Below are positions 33,291 through 44,190 of a stretch of 64,000 nucleotides of DNA, in pieces. Origin of the DNA: Pisolithus tinctorius (lineage: Eukaryota > Basidiomycota > Agaricomycetes > Boletales > Pisolithaceae); NCBI GenBank assembly GCA_024663395.1, contig JANFAH010000044.1, positions 124,001 through 188,000 on the forward strand, given 5' to 3'. The notes below the pieces were generated by a model, which had not been told where the DNA came from, did not search any database, and saw only the letters and a list, made by a program, of their open reading frames with translations. The position numbers were made by a program, and so were the translations under genes. How positions within the stretch are numbered: position 1 is the first letter of the stretch; each line of letters opens with the position of its first letter.

Positions 33291-36200
33291 GAGTCTTGAT
33301 GGACAAACTCCATGTCGAATGTATTCTGGACAGCAGATGCCAGGTAGTGGCCTTGCAATGGGAGTTGTGGGAAGCCTTAGAGGCCCCTCTCCATACTGAC
33401 ATGACTATGACTCTGGAGGCCACTAACCAATCTAAAGAAAGAACCCTTGGGGTCATGGAGAATGCCACCTTGCACATAGGAAATGTTGAAGCCCATCTAC
33501 AGATCCAAGTCGTTGATCATGCACCTTCCAACTTACTGCTCGGTTGACCCTTCTTCTGCCTGCTTTCCAGTGTCCTTTGTGATTTCCCTGATGGAGAACA
33601 GTCTCTAGCAATCTGTGACCCTAATTCTGGGAAACAGGTTTTAATTCCAACACGACCTCACAACAGACTGCAACCCCTTCCACATTTTGTAAATTGCGAA
33701 GATGAAGAAGACTTCTTCGCACAAAAACAAATGCATCACCACCTGAATCCACCTGAACAGGGTTTTTAATATCAGTTGAGGACTTGCGCGATCTGTGAGG
33801 AGACCAGGACTGCACTTTCTCTGTGTTCACTTTATGTTTCAGATCTGCCTTTGTACCCTTTGAAGTCTACCATGTTTTTGCCCACAGACACTGCCATAAA
33901 TTCTGCTGCAGCATTTATCTATGATTTACGAGGCAACAGCATGCCCCCTGTCGATCCCTTTGACACTAGTTCTGTTTCCCTGTCTGATCCTTTCTTGTTC
34001 TTGACTGCTACTACCATTTCTCCACTGACAATCTCTGCCTTACACTCTACTTATCAGTTTGATCCTGTTTATCATGTCTTAAAGTACAAACCTGTAGTGA
34101 GGAAGGTGAGGCCAGTACTGATGTCAATGCCAGCAGAATTCCAGGTAGAGCATCAGGAGGCTGAAGACCCACTTGCAGATCTGCCTGTTTTACCTACTCA
34201 TCCCCCTCTGTTCATGCCAGGTTCCAGGTTTACCCAGGAAAGAGCTGACAAGCTTGATCTGGACCCAGCAAAGTTCCTTTGGCTTACAGAATTAGACCTA
34301 GTGCAATGGTTGGTCAGGGAGCAAGAGGATGCCTTTGCTTTGGACGCTTCGGAAAGAGGGACCTTTCGAGAGGACATGTTCCTGCCTCTGAAGATACCTA
34401 TGCTAGCCCACAAGCCTTGGGTCGAGCAAAATATTCCCGTTCCTCCTGCTATTTTCTGTGAAGTCGTTAACATCATCAAAGAAAAGATTTCTGCAGGGGT
34501 TTATGAACTGTCTACTTCATCTTACTGCTCAAAATGGTTCTGCATAGTCAAGAAGGATGGAAAATCTTTGCACCTTGTCCATGACTTACAACCTCTAAAT
34601 GCCATTTCTATCCAGGACTCAGCCATTCCCCCCTTTGTTGATTTGATCACTGAAGCCTTCGCTTGTCATTCGGTCTATGGAATTTTAGATCTTATGGTTG
34701 GATATGATCATCGCACCATACACAACAATTACTGCGACCTCACTACCTTCCAAACTCCTATTGGCACCCTTTGACTCACCAAACTTCCTATGGGCTACAC
34801 GAATGCCATCCAAATTTTCCACAGAGATGTCTGCTGGATCTTAAAGGACAAAATTCCCAAAGTCACCATTCCATTTATCAATGACTGTCCTATTAAGGGC
34901 CCCAAATCTCGCTACTAAAATCCCAATGGGACCTACAAAATGATTCCACAGAATTCCGGGATTAGAGGCTTCATCTGGGAGCACCTGCAGAATGTCAACC
35001 AAGTCATACACTGTCTGCATCATGCAGGAGCCACCATCTCGGCAAAGAAATGTGTCATTGCTGCACCATCTATCATAGTGGTTGGACATAAGGTGTCATT
35101 CAAGGGTAGAATTCCGGATGAAATTAAAGTTCAGAAGATTAAAGATTGGCCTTACTGCACAAACATTACTGAAGTGTGCAGATTTTTAGGTCTCTGCTCG
35201 TATTGCAGGATCTTCGTCAAAGACTTTGCCAAACATGCCCATCCCCTCGTCGAGCTGACCAAGAAGGATGTCCCCTTCAAATTCCATGACAAACATAGGG
35301 AAGCTGTGGAGTACCTCTGCCAGGCAATCATCTTGTCCCCTGCATTGTGAACTATCGACTATAATTCCAAAAGGAAGGTCATCTTAGCAGTCGACACTTC
35401 TAACATCACTGTTGGGTACCTCCTCATGCAGGAAGGGGAAGATGGAAAATGCTACCCTGCTAGGTTTGGCTTGATAACCCTCAATGATTGCGATGAACAT
35501 CACTACAGCCAAGCTAAGCTAGAGCTATTTGGACTTTTCTGTGCTTTGCACAATGTCCAACTTCATATCTTTGGTGTGCAGAATTTAGTTGTCAAGGTGG
35601 ATGCATGATATATCAAAGGGATGATTTACAATCCCAATCTACAGCCTAATGCCACCATAAATCGTTGGATCGCCGGAATTCTCCTATTCAACTTCAAGCT
35701 CATACATGTTCCAGCACACAAGCACACAGTGCTGGACAGACTTTCAAGGAGGCTGAGAGCAGAAGAAGATGAGGAGGGAGATGAGGACTATGAGGATTGG
35801 ATAGATGAGTGTAGGGCTTTTGCAGTCGAGCTCTTGAATCATAGGGAAGCACATTTCGAGTCTCAACCTTACCCCTTGAAAATTCTGAGCATCATGTCAG
35901 ACTCATCTCTCCCCCTGTCACAGAGTCTAGGAATCTTTACTGCCAAAGAATTGATGCCTGGAGTTCCTGAGCCCAAAATTCCGAGGTCAGAGAAAGTGAA
36001 GCAGAGGGAGGAGAGGATGAGAGTGGTGAAGGAGTTTTTGGAAATGAAGAAAATGCCCAAAGGGTTGGAAGAGGTGGAATTGGAAAGCCTAGTGCATCTT
36101 GCAACTCAGTATTTCATGAAAGGGGGAGAACTGTGGAGGAAGGATCCCCAGGGATGGCACCAGCTAGTGGTACCCCCACACAAATGCCTTGGAATTCTCC

Positions 36201-37318
36201 ACCAAGCCCACAATGACCTAGGGCACAAGGGTATCTTCTCAACTTGCATGCATTTGCTGACTCGCTTTTGGTGGCCCATGCTAGAGCAGGACATCTGTTG
36301 GTATGTTAAATCATGCCACGAGTGCCAGATCCGCCATTTGGATCGCATTCATATTCCACCAGTCATTACCATTCCCGAACCCCTATTTTACAAGGCTTAT
36401 ATGGACATGTTCTTAATGCTGAAGTCAAATGGGTTTTGCTATGTTACCCAAGCCCGCTGTTCACTCACCAGTTACCCCAAATGGGCTATGCTTCGTGCAG
36501 AGACAGGCAAGTCCATTGGAAAGTTCATCTTCAAACAGATTCTGTGCCATTGGGGTGCTGTTGCAGAGATTGTCACAGATAATGGGGGACTGTACATCCT
36601 TGCTCTTGACTGGCTCTCCAAGACCTTTGGAATTTGTCACATACACATCTCCCCTTATAACTTGCAGGCTAATGGAGTTGTCGAATGGTGGCATTTTGAT
36701 GTAAGAGAGGCAATGGTAAAAAGTTGTAGTGGGGAAGTGACAAGGTGGTCAGAAGTGGCCCCTGCAGTATTTTGGGCAGAGAGAGTTACGGTCCACAAGG
36801 CAACCAGGTTTTCTCCATTCTATATGGCTCATGGTGTTGAACCCAGACTCCCTTTTGATCTGGTCAAAGCGATGTTCTTAGCCCCTTTTGAGGCAGAATT
36901 TTACTTGACCACAGATCTCATTACTCACTGTGCTTGCCAACTCCAGAAATGCCTGGAGGACCTTGCTCACATCCATGATTTGGTCCTAAAATCCTGCTTT
37001 GCCTCAGCCAAGGATTTTGTCGACCGTTTTGCATGTTCTATCAAGGACTTTAACTTTGAACCAGGGTCACTTGTCCTCATTTGGAATTCCTGCATTGAAC
37101 TGGAACTCAACCAGAAAACCAAACCACATTACCTAGGGCCTATGGTCGTTGTCAGATGCACTAAAGGCGGCTTGTACATACTTGCGGAATTAGATGGCAC
37201 CATCTCAAAATTCTGCTTTGCTGCCTTTCGCCTATACCCCTATTTCCCACAGAATAATGCTCGTATTGAAGTCACTCCAGCTGACTGGTGCTTCCTCACA
37301 AGACCTGGATCATCTTGA
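33251..37318 (+). pseudogene. pol of element 2 (PR-RT-RNaseH-IN)
   Basis: The protease-like part has ECILDSRCQVVAL; Arg at 33335-33337 replaces the Gly of the DSG active site. Reverse transcriptase spans about 34430-35340; its catalytic box reads FIND at 34874-34885 instead of YIDD. RNase H (35370-35620) keeps Asp-Glu-Asp in AVDTS, KLELFGL and VKVDA. Integrase has HNDLGHKG ... CHECQ and a complete catalytic set: Asp in AYMDMF, Asp in VTDNGG and Glu at 36683-36685 in NGVVEWW. The protein ends without a chromodomain. TGA or TAA codons break the frame at about 33770, 34772, 34916, 35348 and 35606. Confidence 0.88.
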
Positions 37319-37678
37319 AGATGATGCGTTCCCAGACCCTATGCTTGCTGGTGTCCCTTTGGACGAGTCAGATGAGTTGTCTGTCCTTCTCTTTGTCTCC
37401 TTTCTTTTCTTTCTCCACTCTGTCTTTTATTGATACCCATTTCACCTTATATATAAAACCAGCACTGCTCACAAGAAAGAGCTACAAAAAAAAAAAAAAA
37501 AAAAATTGTTTGCAACACTTCTTCCTTCAGAAGTCTTATTTTTTCCTTCCCTTACTGTAGTACTAATACTGATGCACGAAAGACTCTTACAAATTTGGAG
37601 CATACGAGTACAAAAAAAAAAAAAATTCCACAGACTTTAGTACACTATTTACAGGTCCCAGAGATCATCCTTCAACCT
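37319..37678. other. Spacer with A tracts between convergent genes of element 2
   Basis: A run of A at about 37485-37505 and a second at 37612-37624 lie between the end of pol and the end of the antisense gene. The first corresponds to the T run at 13974-13995 of element 1 seen from the other strand. Confidence 0.5.
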
Positions 37679-39942
37679 TCACAACTCCTCCTGTCTAGCC
37701 CATGCAGTCTCGATCCAATGTGTTACCTGCCTTGCCAACATCTCCAGCAGCTGGTAGACCTGCTGCAGCTTGAATTCCTCATCCTTGGCCCTTGCCTCGA
37801 GCACTCGCAGATGCTCAATGATGTTCACCGTTGACTGCTCATGTGGGTGTTTGACCTCTGGAATTTCTGTGACTGATGGAGTGTTGCTCTGGCCTGATAC
37901 TTCAATGTCTCCAGGTTCATCCAGTAAGCTGGTCGCAGTCGCAAAAAATGGTTCAACCTTGACTTGTGGTTCATCAATGGGGAGTGACACTTGAGGTTCA
38001 TTGCCAGGGGCTGGAGAAGGCTTGAACGATGGTCCAGGTGTTGGAGTGGCCCTGCAGAAGAAGAGACGAGGACTTGGGGAAGGATTGCAAGGGGAGGGAC
38101 TTGGTTCTGGGGTAGGTGAGTGTGTGGGGGTCAGATCAGGCTGACATTTGTGAGCCAGAATTTTCAGAGTAAGCTTCTGAGCAGGCCAGGTTGCAGGTTC
38201 TGCTGGGGTTGCCTTCAAAGTCATAATCGATTTGACCCATTTGTGGGATGGGCCTGCTTCCCCAGGAGTACTGGAGTTCTTCCACTGAAGGTGGTTGTCA
38301 AGTCTGGGCCTACTCCGACCAACTCCGATGATAAACAGGGTCTAGAGGAGGGTCCAGAAGCAAGTCCGACACACAGGAACAGAACTCCGACTAGTGGAGT
38401 GTCAGCAGAGACGAAGACCACCAAAGCAAAGGCGGAGCAGAGTGAGGGCATCGGGTTTAGCTCGTGTGCTACCCCCTTGCACGATCTCAGCCCTCGTATT
38501 TCAGAGGGAGAGTACAGACAGAGAGTTGGAGATAAATCCGACAGGCAGAAGACGGAATCAGAGGGAGTAGGAACTAAGTTGATATTCGTACTGAAGAACA
38601 GTGGAGTACAGTACATGCTTTTATACTGCTACAGAGGTACAGCAATCAGAATTGGAACTGACATATGGAGACTCATAAATTTTCAAGTAAAATTTCCTGG
38701 ACGATGAATGAAGGGTAGACAGAGGACATACAAACAGGTAACACAGAACATCCAGAAAAGGAAACAGTCCAGGTGCTGGACCATGCAGTGAGCGTGCTGC
38801 GGAGTTCCTGACTGCGAAGGTAGTCACATGACCCCTCAGAGGATGGACTGCTCAGTCTGGTAGGAGAGTGACACAAGTCTGACAGCAGTCAGAGTGGAGA
38901 TGGTTCACAACCAACAGAAGTTGCGCAGAGTTGGTGCGGAGTGAGTGAATGACTGGCAGAGTAGGGCGCAGAGTGAGTAAGGGCTTAATGTGAATGCACA
39001 GTTATGACAGTGGTGTCAACTCATTCCCTTGCAGAATTTCACCTGTACAGTACTCACCTTTCTCCTGATGCCTCGAGAGCATGAGCACTTGCGCTTCGCC
39101 TTCCTGCACCATTTGCAGGACACCTCTGGCTCCCCAACACACATGAGGTTCGCCTGGGCACATGTCTCACAGGGCTTGTCATCTCCAGTCATGTGAGGTC
39201 CCATTGCCCTTGTTGTCGTCAATGTTGTTGGCAAGCTCGTCCTCTTCACTGGTAGCCTGCGGAGTTTCCATTGCAGTCAACAATCACGCTCAGGGTTGTC
39301 AGGGACGTCACATGCACCTGCTGTTTCCCTTTTCCCTTGATCGCACTGCCACAGCCCCCCCCTGCTGAGTGTGTCCCTCCTCTCGCAGTGTCCCCTTCAG
39401 TGTCCTCTGGCACATGGTCTTGGCCCTCGTCTCTTGCTGTTTGGCCCCAGGTATGCACTGACGGTGCCTTGGCAAGCCTCTCAGCCTCCAAGTGTGCTCT
39501 CTCCTTGACCTGCTCCTGGTAGTCCTTGAAGATGTCATCGATGTGGAATCTTCACTGCCCTTCTGGCCAATGAAGATCTGCTATGGCTATGACCACTGGG
39601 ATCACCTCATTCTGCTCCATCAGGGATTCTTCAGTCATGTCATGAAGGTTGGCATCACACACCTTCGGGATGGAGATCTTGTTCTCATCGATGTACTTCC
39701 ACCACAAGTAAATACCAGCCTGGAGATCTGTTAGTGTGTGGTGTTGCATGAGTATCTAGTGCACTCACCCAGGTCTGGTCCCAGTCCCCCACCCACTCAT
39801 ATATCGCCTCTAAGCTCTCTTTGGGTTGTGGCGCCATGTCGATCAGCACTCTAATGTGCCTCAGCACTGCTGACAGCGAGGTAATTGCCTGGTCCCTCAT
39901 GCTGAACACCAGTCGTGTGTCACAGATCGAGTACGCTTGCAT
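37679..39942 (-). pseudogene. Antisense accessory gene of element 2
   Basis: Exon model on the minus strand: 39942-39769, 39719-39318, 39256-39058 and 38284-37679. Introns 1 and 2 are 49 and 61 nt, exactly as in element 1; exon 1 is 174 nt in both, and exon 2 is 402 nt here against 400 in element 1. Intron 3 contains a solo LTR (38296-39009), so it is now 773 nt. The cysteine cluster reads CETCAQANLMC then CKWCRKAKRKC. Defects are a TGA in exon 2 near 39545 and a deletion of roughly 30 nt in exon 3 that shifts the frame. The last exon ends in a helical Arg/Glu/Gln-rich segment. An in-frame upstream ATG at 40056 could extend the N-terminus. Confidence 0.72.
38296..39009 (-). mobile_element. 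Solo LTR, family E, 714 bp, in intron 3
   Basis: On the minus strand it starts TGTCATAACT at 39009 and ends CAGACTTGACA at 38296. The 5-bp repeat GTGGT flanks it at 38291-38295 and 39010-39014. Element 1 keeps the empty site (13211-13224). A TATA box (GTATAAAAGC) is near 38628. It lies 8 bp from the splice acceptor of the antisense gene. Confidence 0.93.
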
Positions 39943-40216
39943 GTCGATGAGCGGATGAGACATATGGGCTTGGGCTTGGATAGTGGATAGAGGTATAGTT
40001 GGGGAGTGGCAGTTTGACAAGCAGTGAGCCACCTTCTTGGCATATTTAAATTCCACAGGGCTATCTCATACAATGTGGAATTCCCTTCTGCATGAGGCAG
40101 AATTCCAACCACGTGCCATCATTGTTATGTAAGACCTGCCAAAATTCCACACTTGTCTCTGTCATGTCCCAGTTTGGTCTGACCGAGGATGGTCAGCATT
40201 CAAAGTCCCCGGGAGG

Positions 40217-41234
40217 TGTAGGGAGCTGTATACTCCCTGAGGCTGGAACAGGAGTCTGTTACTAAACTCTGCTGGCCTCCACGACAACCCCTATTGCTCT
40301 AGGCCTTCGGACGCCTTCAGAGTTCCTCACATTTGTAACCTCATGCTTCCTCCTAACCCCTGTCACCTTTGGAATTTCTCCCAACCTTCAGCATGTCACC
40401 CAGCCATCAATGAGCTGGTCTGGAAATTCCGCATTCATGCAGAGTCATCTGGAATTCAGTAGCCATGCCACTGCTCAGCCACATCACCAGTTGTCCATGC
40501 CACTTACCTCTAAAAAACTCCAGATTCCCCTGTCGCCCTAAACTCTGCAAGCTGGACTTCGTGCCAGTACACTATGCTCTGCCCTCCTGTGCTGCTCAGT
40601 TCCACCTCCCACTTGTATGCATACTCTCATTCTGTTGGAAGATACCCCTTTACCATTGTCCCACTCTTACTCTTGTCTACTACCCACCAGACTATTTCAT
40701 GTGCATCTGTTTTTCACTGACATCTGATGTCCTACCCTTTATTTTTCCAGTCTTTTAGTTCTTCTGCCCCACCTTACTCCGACTCGTACCTGCTTTCCCT
40801 GTACTATATAATTCTGCCATGATGTTGGAAATATACCATCCACCTTTAGAGTCACTATTTGTGTGTGTTCCACAAGTTTGAGAAGCTCTCAGAGTCTAAG
40901 TGATATATTGAGTCTACAGCATCTACAGTGTCTCCAGTGATCCTCGTGTCTCTTGCATCTTCCAACCCTGCACATCTTATCCCATACCCCTCTCACCTCA
41001 AATACACCCTTCTCGTCGCATAATGGCTTCCCAGAATTTCCTATACCCATCTCACTGTTCCTCACCCATTCCCAACCCTCCAGAATTAAATTCTCTGACC
41101 ATCACACATATTCCCCACCCCTTCTAGGGTAACCCTTGACTTCTCCTTCCACACAGCACCCCTTGGGATGATCCTAGGGAATTCTCCCTATGGCCTTCCT
41201 CTTGACACATGCTTCCCAGAAGTAGTGTCCCACA
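40217..41234 (+). repeat. 3' LTR of element 2 (1018 bp)
   Basis: It starts TGTAGGGAGC at 40217 and ends TGTCCCACA at 41234 (or one base earlier if the final A belongs to the target repeat). It matches 30021-31039. Confidence 0.92.
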
Positions 41235-41818
41235 CCAGGCAGACCATTCTCTGAGGAGTCATGTGACTACCTTCAGACTTCTCCCTGACAGTGCACAGTC
41301 AGGTACTCCACCACACGTGCACCACATGGTCCAGCACCTGGACTGTTCCCTTTTTGGGATGTACTGTGTTACCTGTTTGTATGTCCTCCATCTACCCTTC
41401 ATTCATCATCCAGGAAGTTTTACTTGAAAATCTATGAGTCTCTGTATGTCAGTTCCAATTCCAATTACTGTACCTCCATAGTAGTATAAAAGCATGTATT
41501 GTACTTTGCTGTTCTTCAGTATGAATATTAACTATGTAAGTTCCTACTCCCTCTGTCTCTGTCTTCTGTCTGTCAGAGTTGCCTCCAACTTTCTGTCTGT
41601 ACTCTCCCTCCAAAATATGAGGGCTGAGATCATGCAAGGGGGTAGCACATGAGCTAAACCTGACACCCTCACTCCACTCTGCCTTTGTCTCAGCAGACTT
41701 TGCTCCTGCCAACACTCCACCAGTCAGAGTTCTGTTCTTTCATGTCAGACTTGCTTCTGATCCCTTCTCCAGACCTTGTCCTGTGTTGGAGTTGGTCGGA
41801 GTAGGCCTGGACTTGACA
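41235..41818 (+). repeat. 3' LTR of element 3, right part (family E)
   Basis: It continues the LTR interrupted at 30020 and ends GGCCTGGACTTGACA at 41818. A TATA box (GTATAAAAGC) is near 41485. The two parts add up to 742 bp, close to the 714-bp solo copy. Confidence 0.88.
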
Positions 41819-41829
41819 GATATTGCAAG

Positions 41830-42067
41830 TAGCAAGTCCTATGGAGAAGTACAGAGAACAAATATTATGCTAGGAATTCAGAAACAATGCATGGGGGAAG
41901 TACATTTGCCACAAGAACTTTGAGTTCTTCCCAGATGAACTCCCAGATTGTTCCCACTGACTCTGGCTTCACATTACCAACATCAGTATCAGAAATCCAG
42001 TACAGGATGAAATCACCATCCATACTGACCCTCAGATTCCAGTTTGGCCAGTTTCCATAAGGGAATG
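41830..42067 (+). pseudogene. Unrecognised coding relic, left part
   Basis: One frame is readable with TGA codons only, and with ordinary amino-acid composition (for example ITNISIRNPVQDEITIHTDP). It runs into the family C LTR at 42068 and resumes at 43982 in the same frame when the LTR and one GAATG copy are removed. I do not recognise the family. Confidence 0.4.
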
Positions 42068-43981
42068 TGTCAAGTATGGGTTTACCCTTGGGTGACCAGG
42101 CTTCAAGACCAGGTGACAGGGGCTAAGTCCAGGTGACCAAAGTCAAGGCTGGAAGACAGGGGCCAAGTCTGGTTGGACTGGAGTTAAGGCCAGAGGTCAG
42201 GGGTTAAGTCTGGAGGACCGGACTTAAGACCAGGAGCATGGGAATAAGACTGGTAGCATGGGAAACCAACTGGTCTTGGAGTGTGCACAAGGGGAAGCCA
42301 GTCCACAGTTGGATCTACCTCCCTTATGTGCTGTACCCTTGTGCAAGCCAGGGAGAGGTCCAGGACAGGGGCCAGGGATAGCCTAAGGCTCGGCCTTAGC
42401 TATAGAGTAGTCTTGGGGTGTAGTACAGGAGTTGAGGTTAATACTGTCATAGCCATGTCTCAACCCTGGCCGGACTCGGCCTCGGCCTTGCCAATCCCAT
42501 ATCTCCAGTTGGTCTAGCACGGTAGACACTGCTTTGCAGTGTCTGTCACTTCAGTTAAGTCCTTGCCTGGTCTTGTCCCCGGTCCACTCTGTCCCGGTCT
42601 CCATCATCTTAGTCACATCTTACTAATACTTGCCTTACCAATCATCTTAGCAATCCTTGCGAGACTGGCATTACCGGTCTCCATTCTATGGTTACTTCTG
42701 GTATATAAACTCGTAGATACTCGGCCTGTACTCCTTAGTCTGAAATCAACTAAGTTACCTCTGATAACTCTGTCTCGGCCTCGGACTCGGACTGAGACTC
42801 ACGCAAGGGAATAGTGCTGTATCCTCAGTCGCTAAGTCCAACCAGTCCACCCACCTGTACCTTTGTCTTTACCCCTAACTCTGACCCCTCGGCCTCGCGC
42901 CCGCTTCGGTCTCCGGTCCGGTCTCAACCCAGACAATCCCCGTACTTGACAAATACTCAATTGATATTCTGACTGGGGTGCTATGAAGTATGTACAGGGG
43001 TTAAATACACAAGGCCAGTCCAGGATAATGAACATAGAGCTGGACTTGTTAATAAGCTATTAGCAAGAAGATTAGCAAGAGAGTGGATAGCCACAGTGGC
43101 TGTGCCAATGTTAATAGCCCAAGTCCGGGTGACCGGCATAACCAGGGTCAGGCACAGGATTTGTACAGTAAGCAGAGTCAGACAAAAGACCAGACTAAAT
43201 ATTGTACAAACAAAGGAAAACAGACCAGAGTTATGTCCAGGTGACCCAGACATGGACCTGGGAGGACCAGGGTGGAGCAGCACAAGGCTGGATGGCTGGA
43301 ATGGACCAGAGATAGGGGTAAAAGACCGGACTTGAGTTATTCAGGCTGGGGTTGGGTTATCCAGGACTGGGTTGTGTTCTCTAGGCCAGAGTTAGGTTCT
43401 CCAGGTTGGACTAGGACTGGACTTGACCAGAGTTAGGGGCTAGGGGTCTGGACTGGGCTGGGATGGAGTCTGAGAGTCATGGATATGACAGCTATGAAGT
43501 ATGTACAGGGGTTAAATACATGAGGCCAGTCCAGGGTAACAAACATAAAGCTGGACTTGTGAACAAGCTATTAGTGAGATGATTAGCAAGATGAGGATAG
43601 CCACCATGGCTATGCTGAGGCTAATAGCCAAAGTCCAGGTGACCAGCATAACCAGAGTCAGACACAGGTTTCATACAGTAAGCAAAATTCAGAAAAGGAC
43701 TAGACTAAACATAGTACAAACATGGGAAAACAGACCAGAGTTATGTCTGGGTCACCCAGACATAGACCTGGGAGGACTGGGGTGGAGTAGTGCAAGGCCA
43801 GGAGGCCAGAATGGACTGGAGATAGGGGTAAAACACTGGACTTGAGTTATTCAGGCCAGAGTTGGGTTATCTAGGACCAGAGTTGGGTTTTCTAGGCCAG
43901 ACTAGAGCTGGAGTTGACCAGAGTTAGGGGCTAGGGGTCCAGACTGGACTGGGATTGAGACTGAGAGTCATGGATATGACA
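42068..43981 (-). mobile_element. Composite family C LTR with internal tandem duplication
   Basis: The whole block is flanked by GAATG at 42063-42067 and 43982-43986. On the minus strand it starts TGTCATATCC at 43981, runs 491 bp to CTTCATAGC at 43491, restarts TGTCATATCC at 43490, and continues as a full LTR to TACTTGACA at 42068. A family B solo LTR sits inside the second copy. It is one insertion whose first half was duplicated, either before or after landing. Confidence 0.85.
42445..42951 (+). mobile_element. Solo LTR, family B, 507 bp
   Basis: It starts TGTCATAGCC, ends CGTACTTGACA, and is flanked by AATAC at 42440-42444 and 42952-42956. The empty site is preserved in the family C LTR at about 2622-2640. 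A TATA box (GTATATAAAC) is near 42701. The 5' half keeps more CpG than the copy at 20083. Confidence 0.92.
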
Positions 43982-44190
43982 GAATGATGGAAAGGCAGCT
44001 ACAAATGCCATCCAAAAGAACTCCCACACCAACAAACACTCCATTACATGCTCCTCCCATGTTAGATCATCTTCAGGTTGAACAAGGTGGAACTGGATTT
44101 GATAGACAAGTGTCTGCCACAAAACACTGTCTAGCAGGTCAAAAGTTGAGGGAAGAGGGAAAAATGGAAAGAATTCCTGTAAAATGATGC
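43982..44190 (+). pseudogene. Unrecognised coding relic, right part
   Basis: This continues the frame from 41830-42067 after the LTR (WKGSYKCHPKELPHQQT). It contains TAG and TGA stops. An alternative frame here is also open (43984-44187), so the true frame after the junction is uncertain. Confidence 0.35.

Larger units (their letters stand above)
30021..41234 (+). mobile_element. Ty3/gypsy element 2, family A, complete
   Basis: The order is 5' LTR, gag, pol, antisense gene, 3' LTR. It is inserted in the 3' LTR of element 3. The left flank reads ACTGG and the right flank reads (A)CCAG, which fits one original ACCGG duplicated and then decayed differently on the two sides; the terminal A could belong to the LTR or to the duplication. 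It keeps more CpG and fewer defects than element 1, so it is probably younger, but it still has several stops and altered catalytic boxes. Confidence 0.92.
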
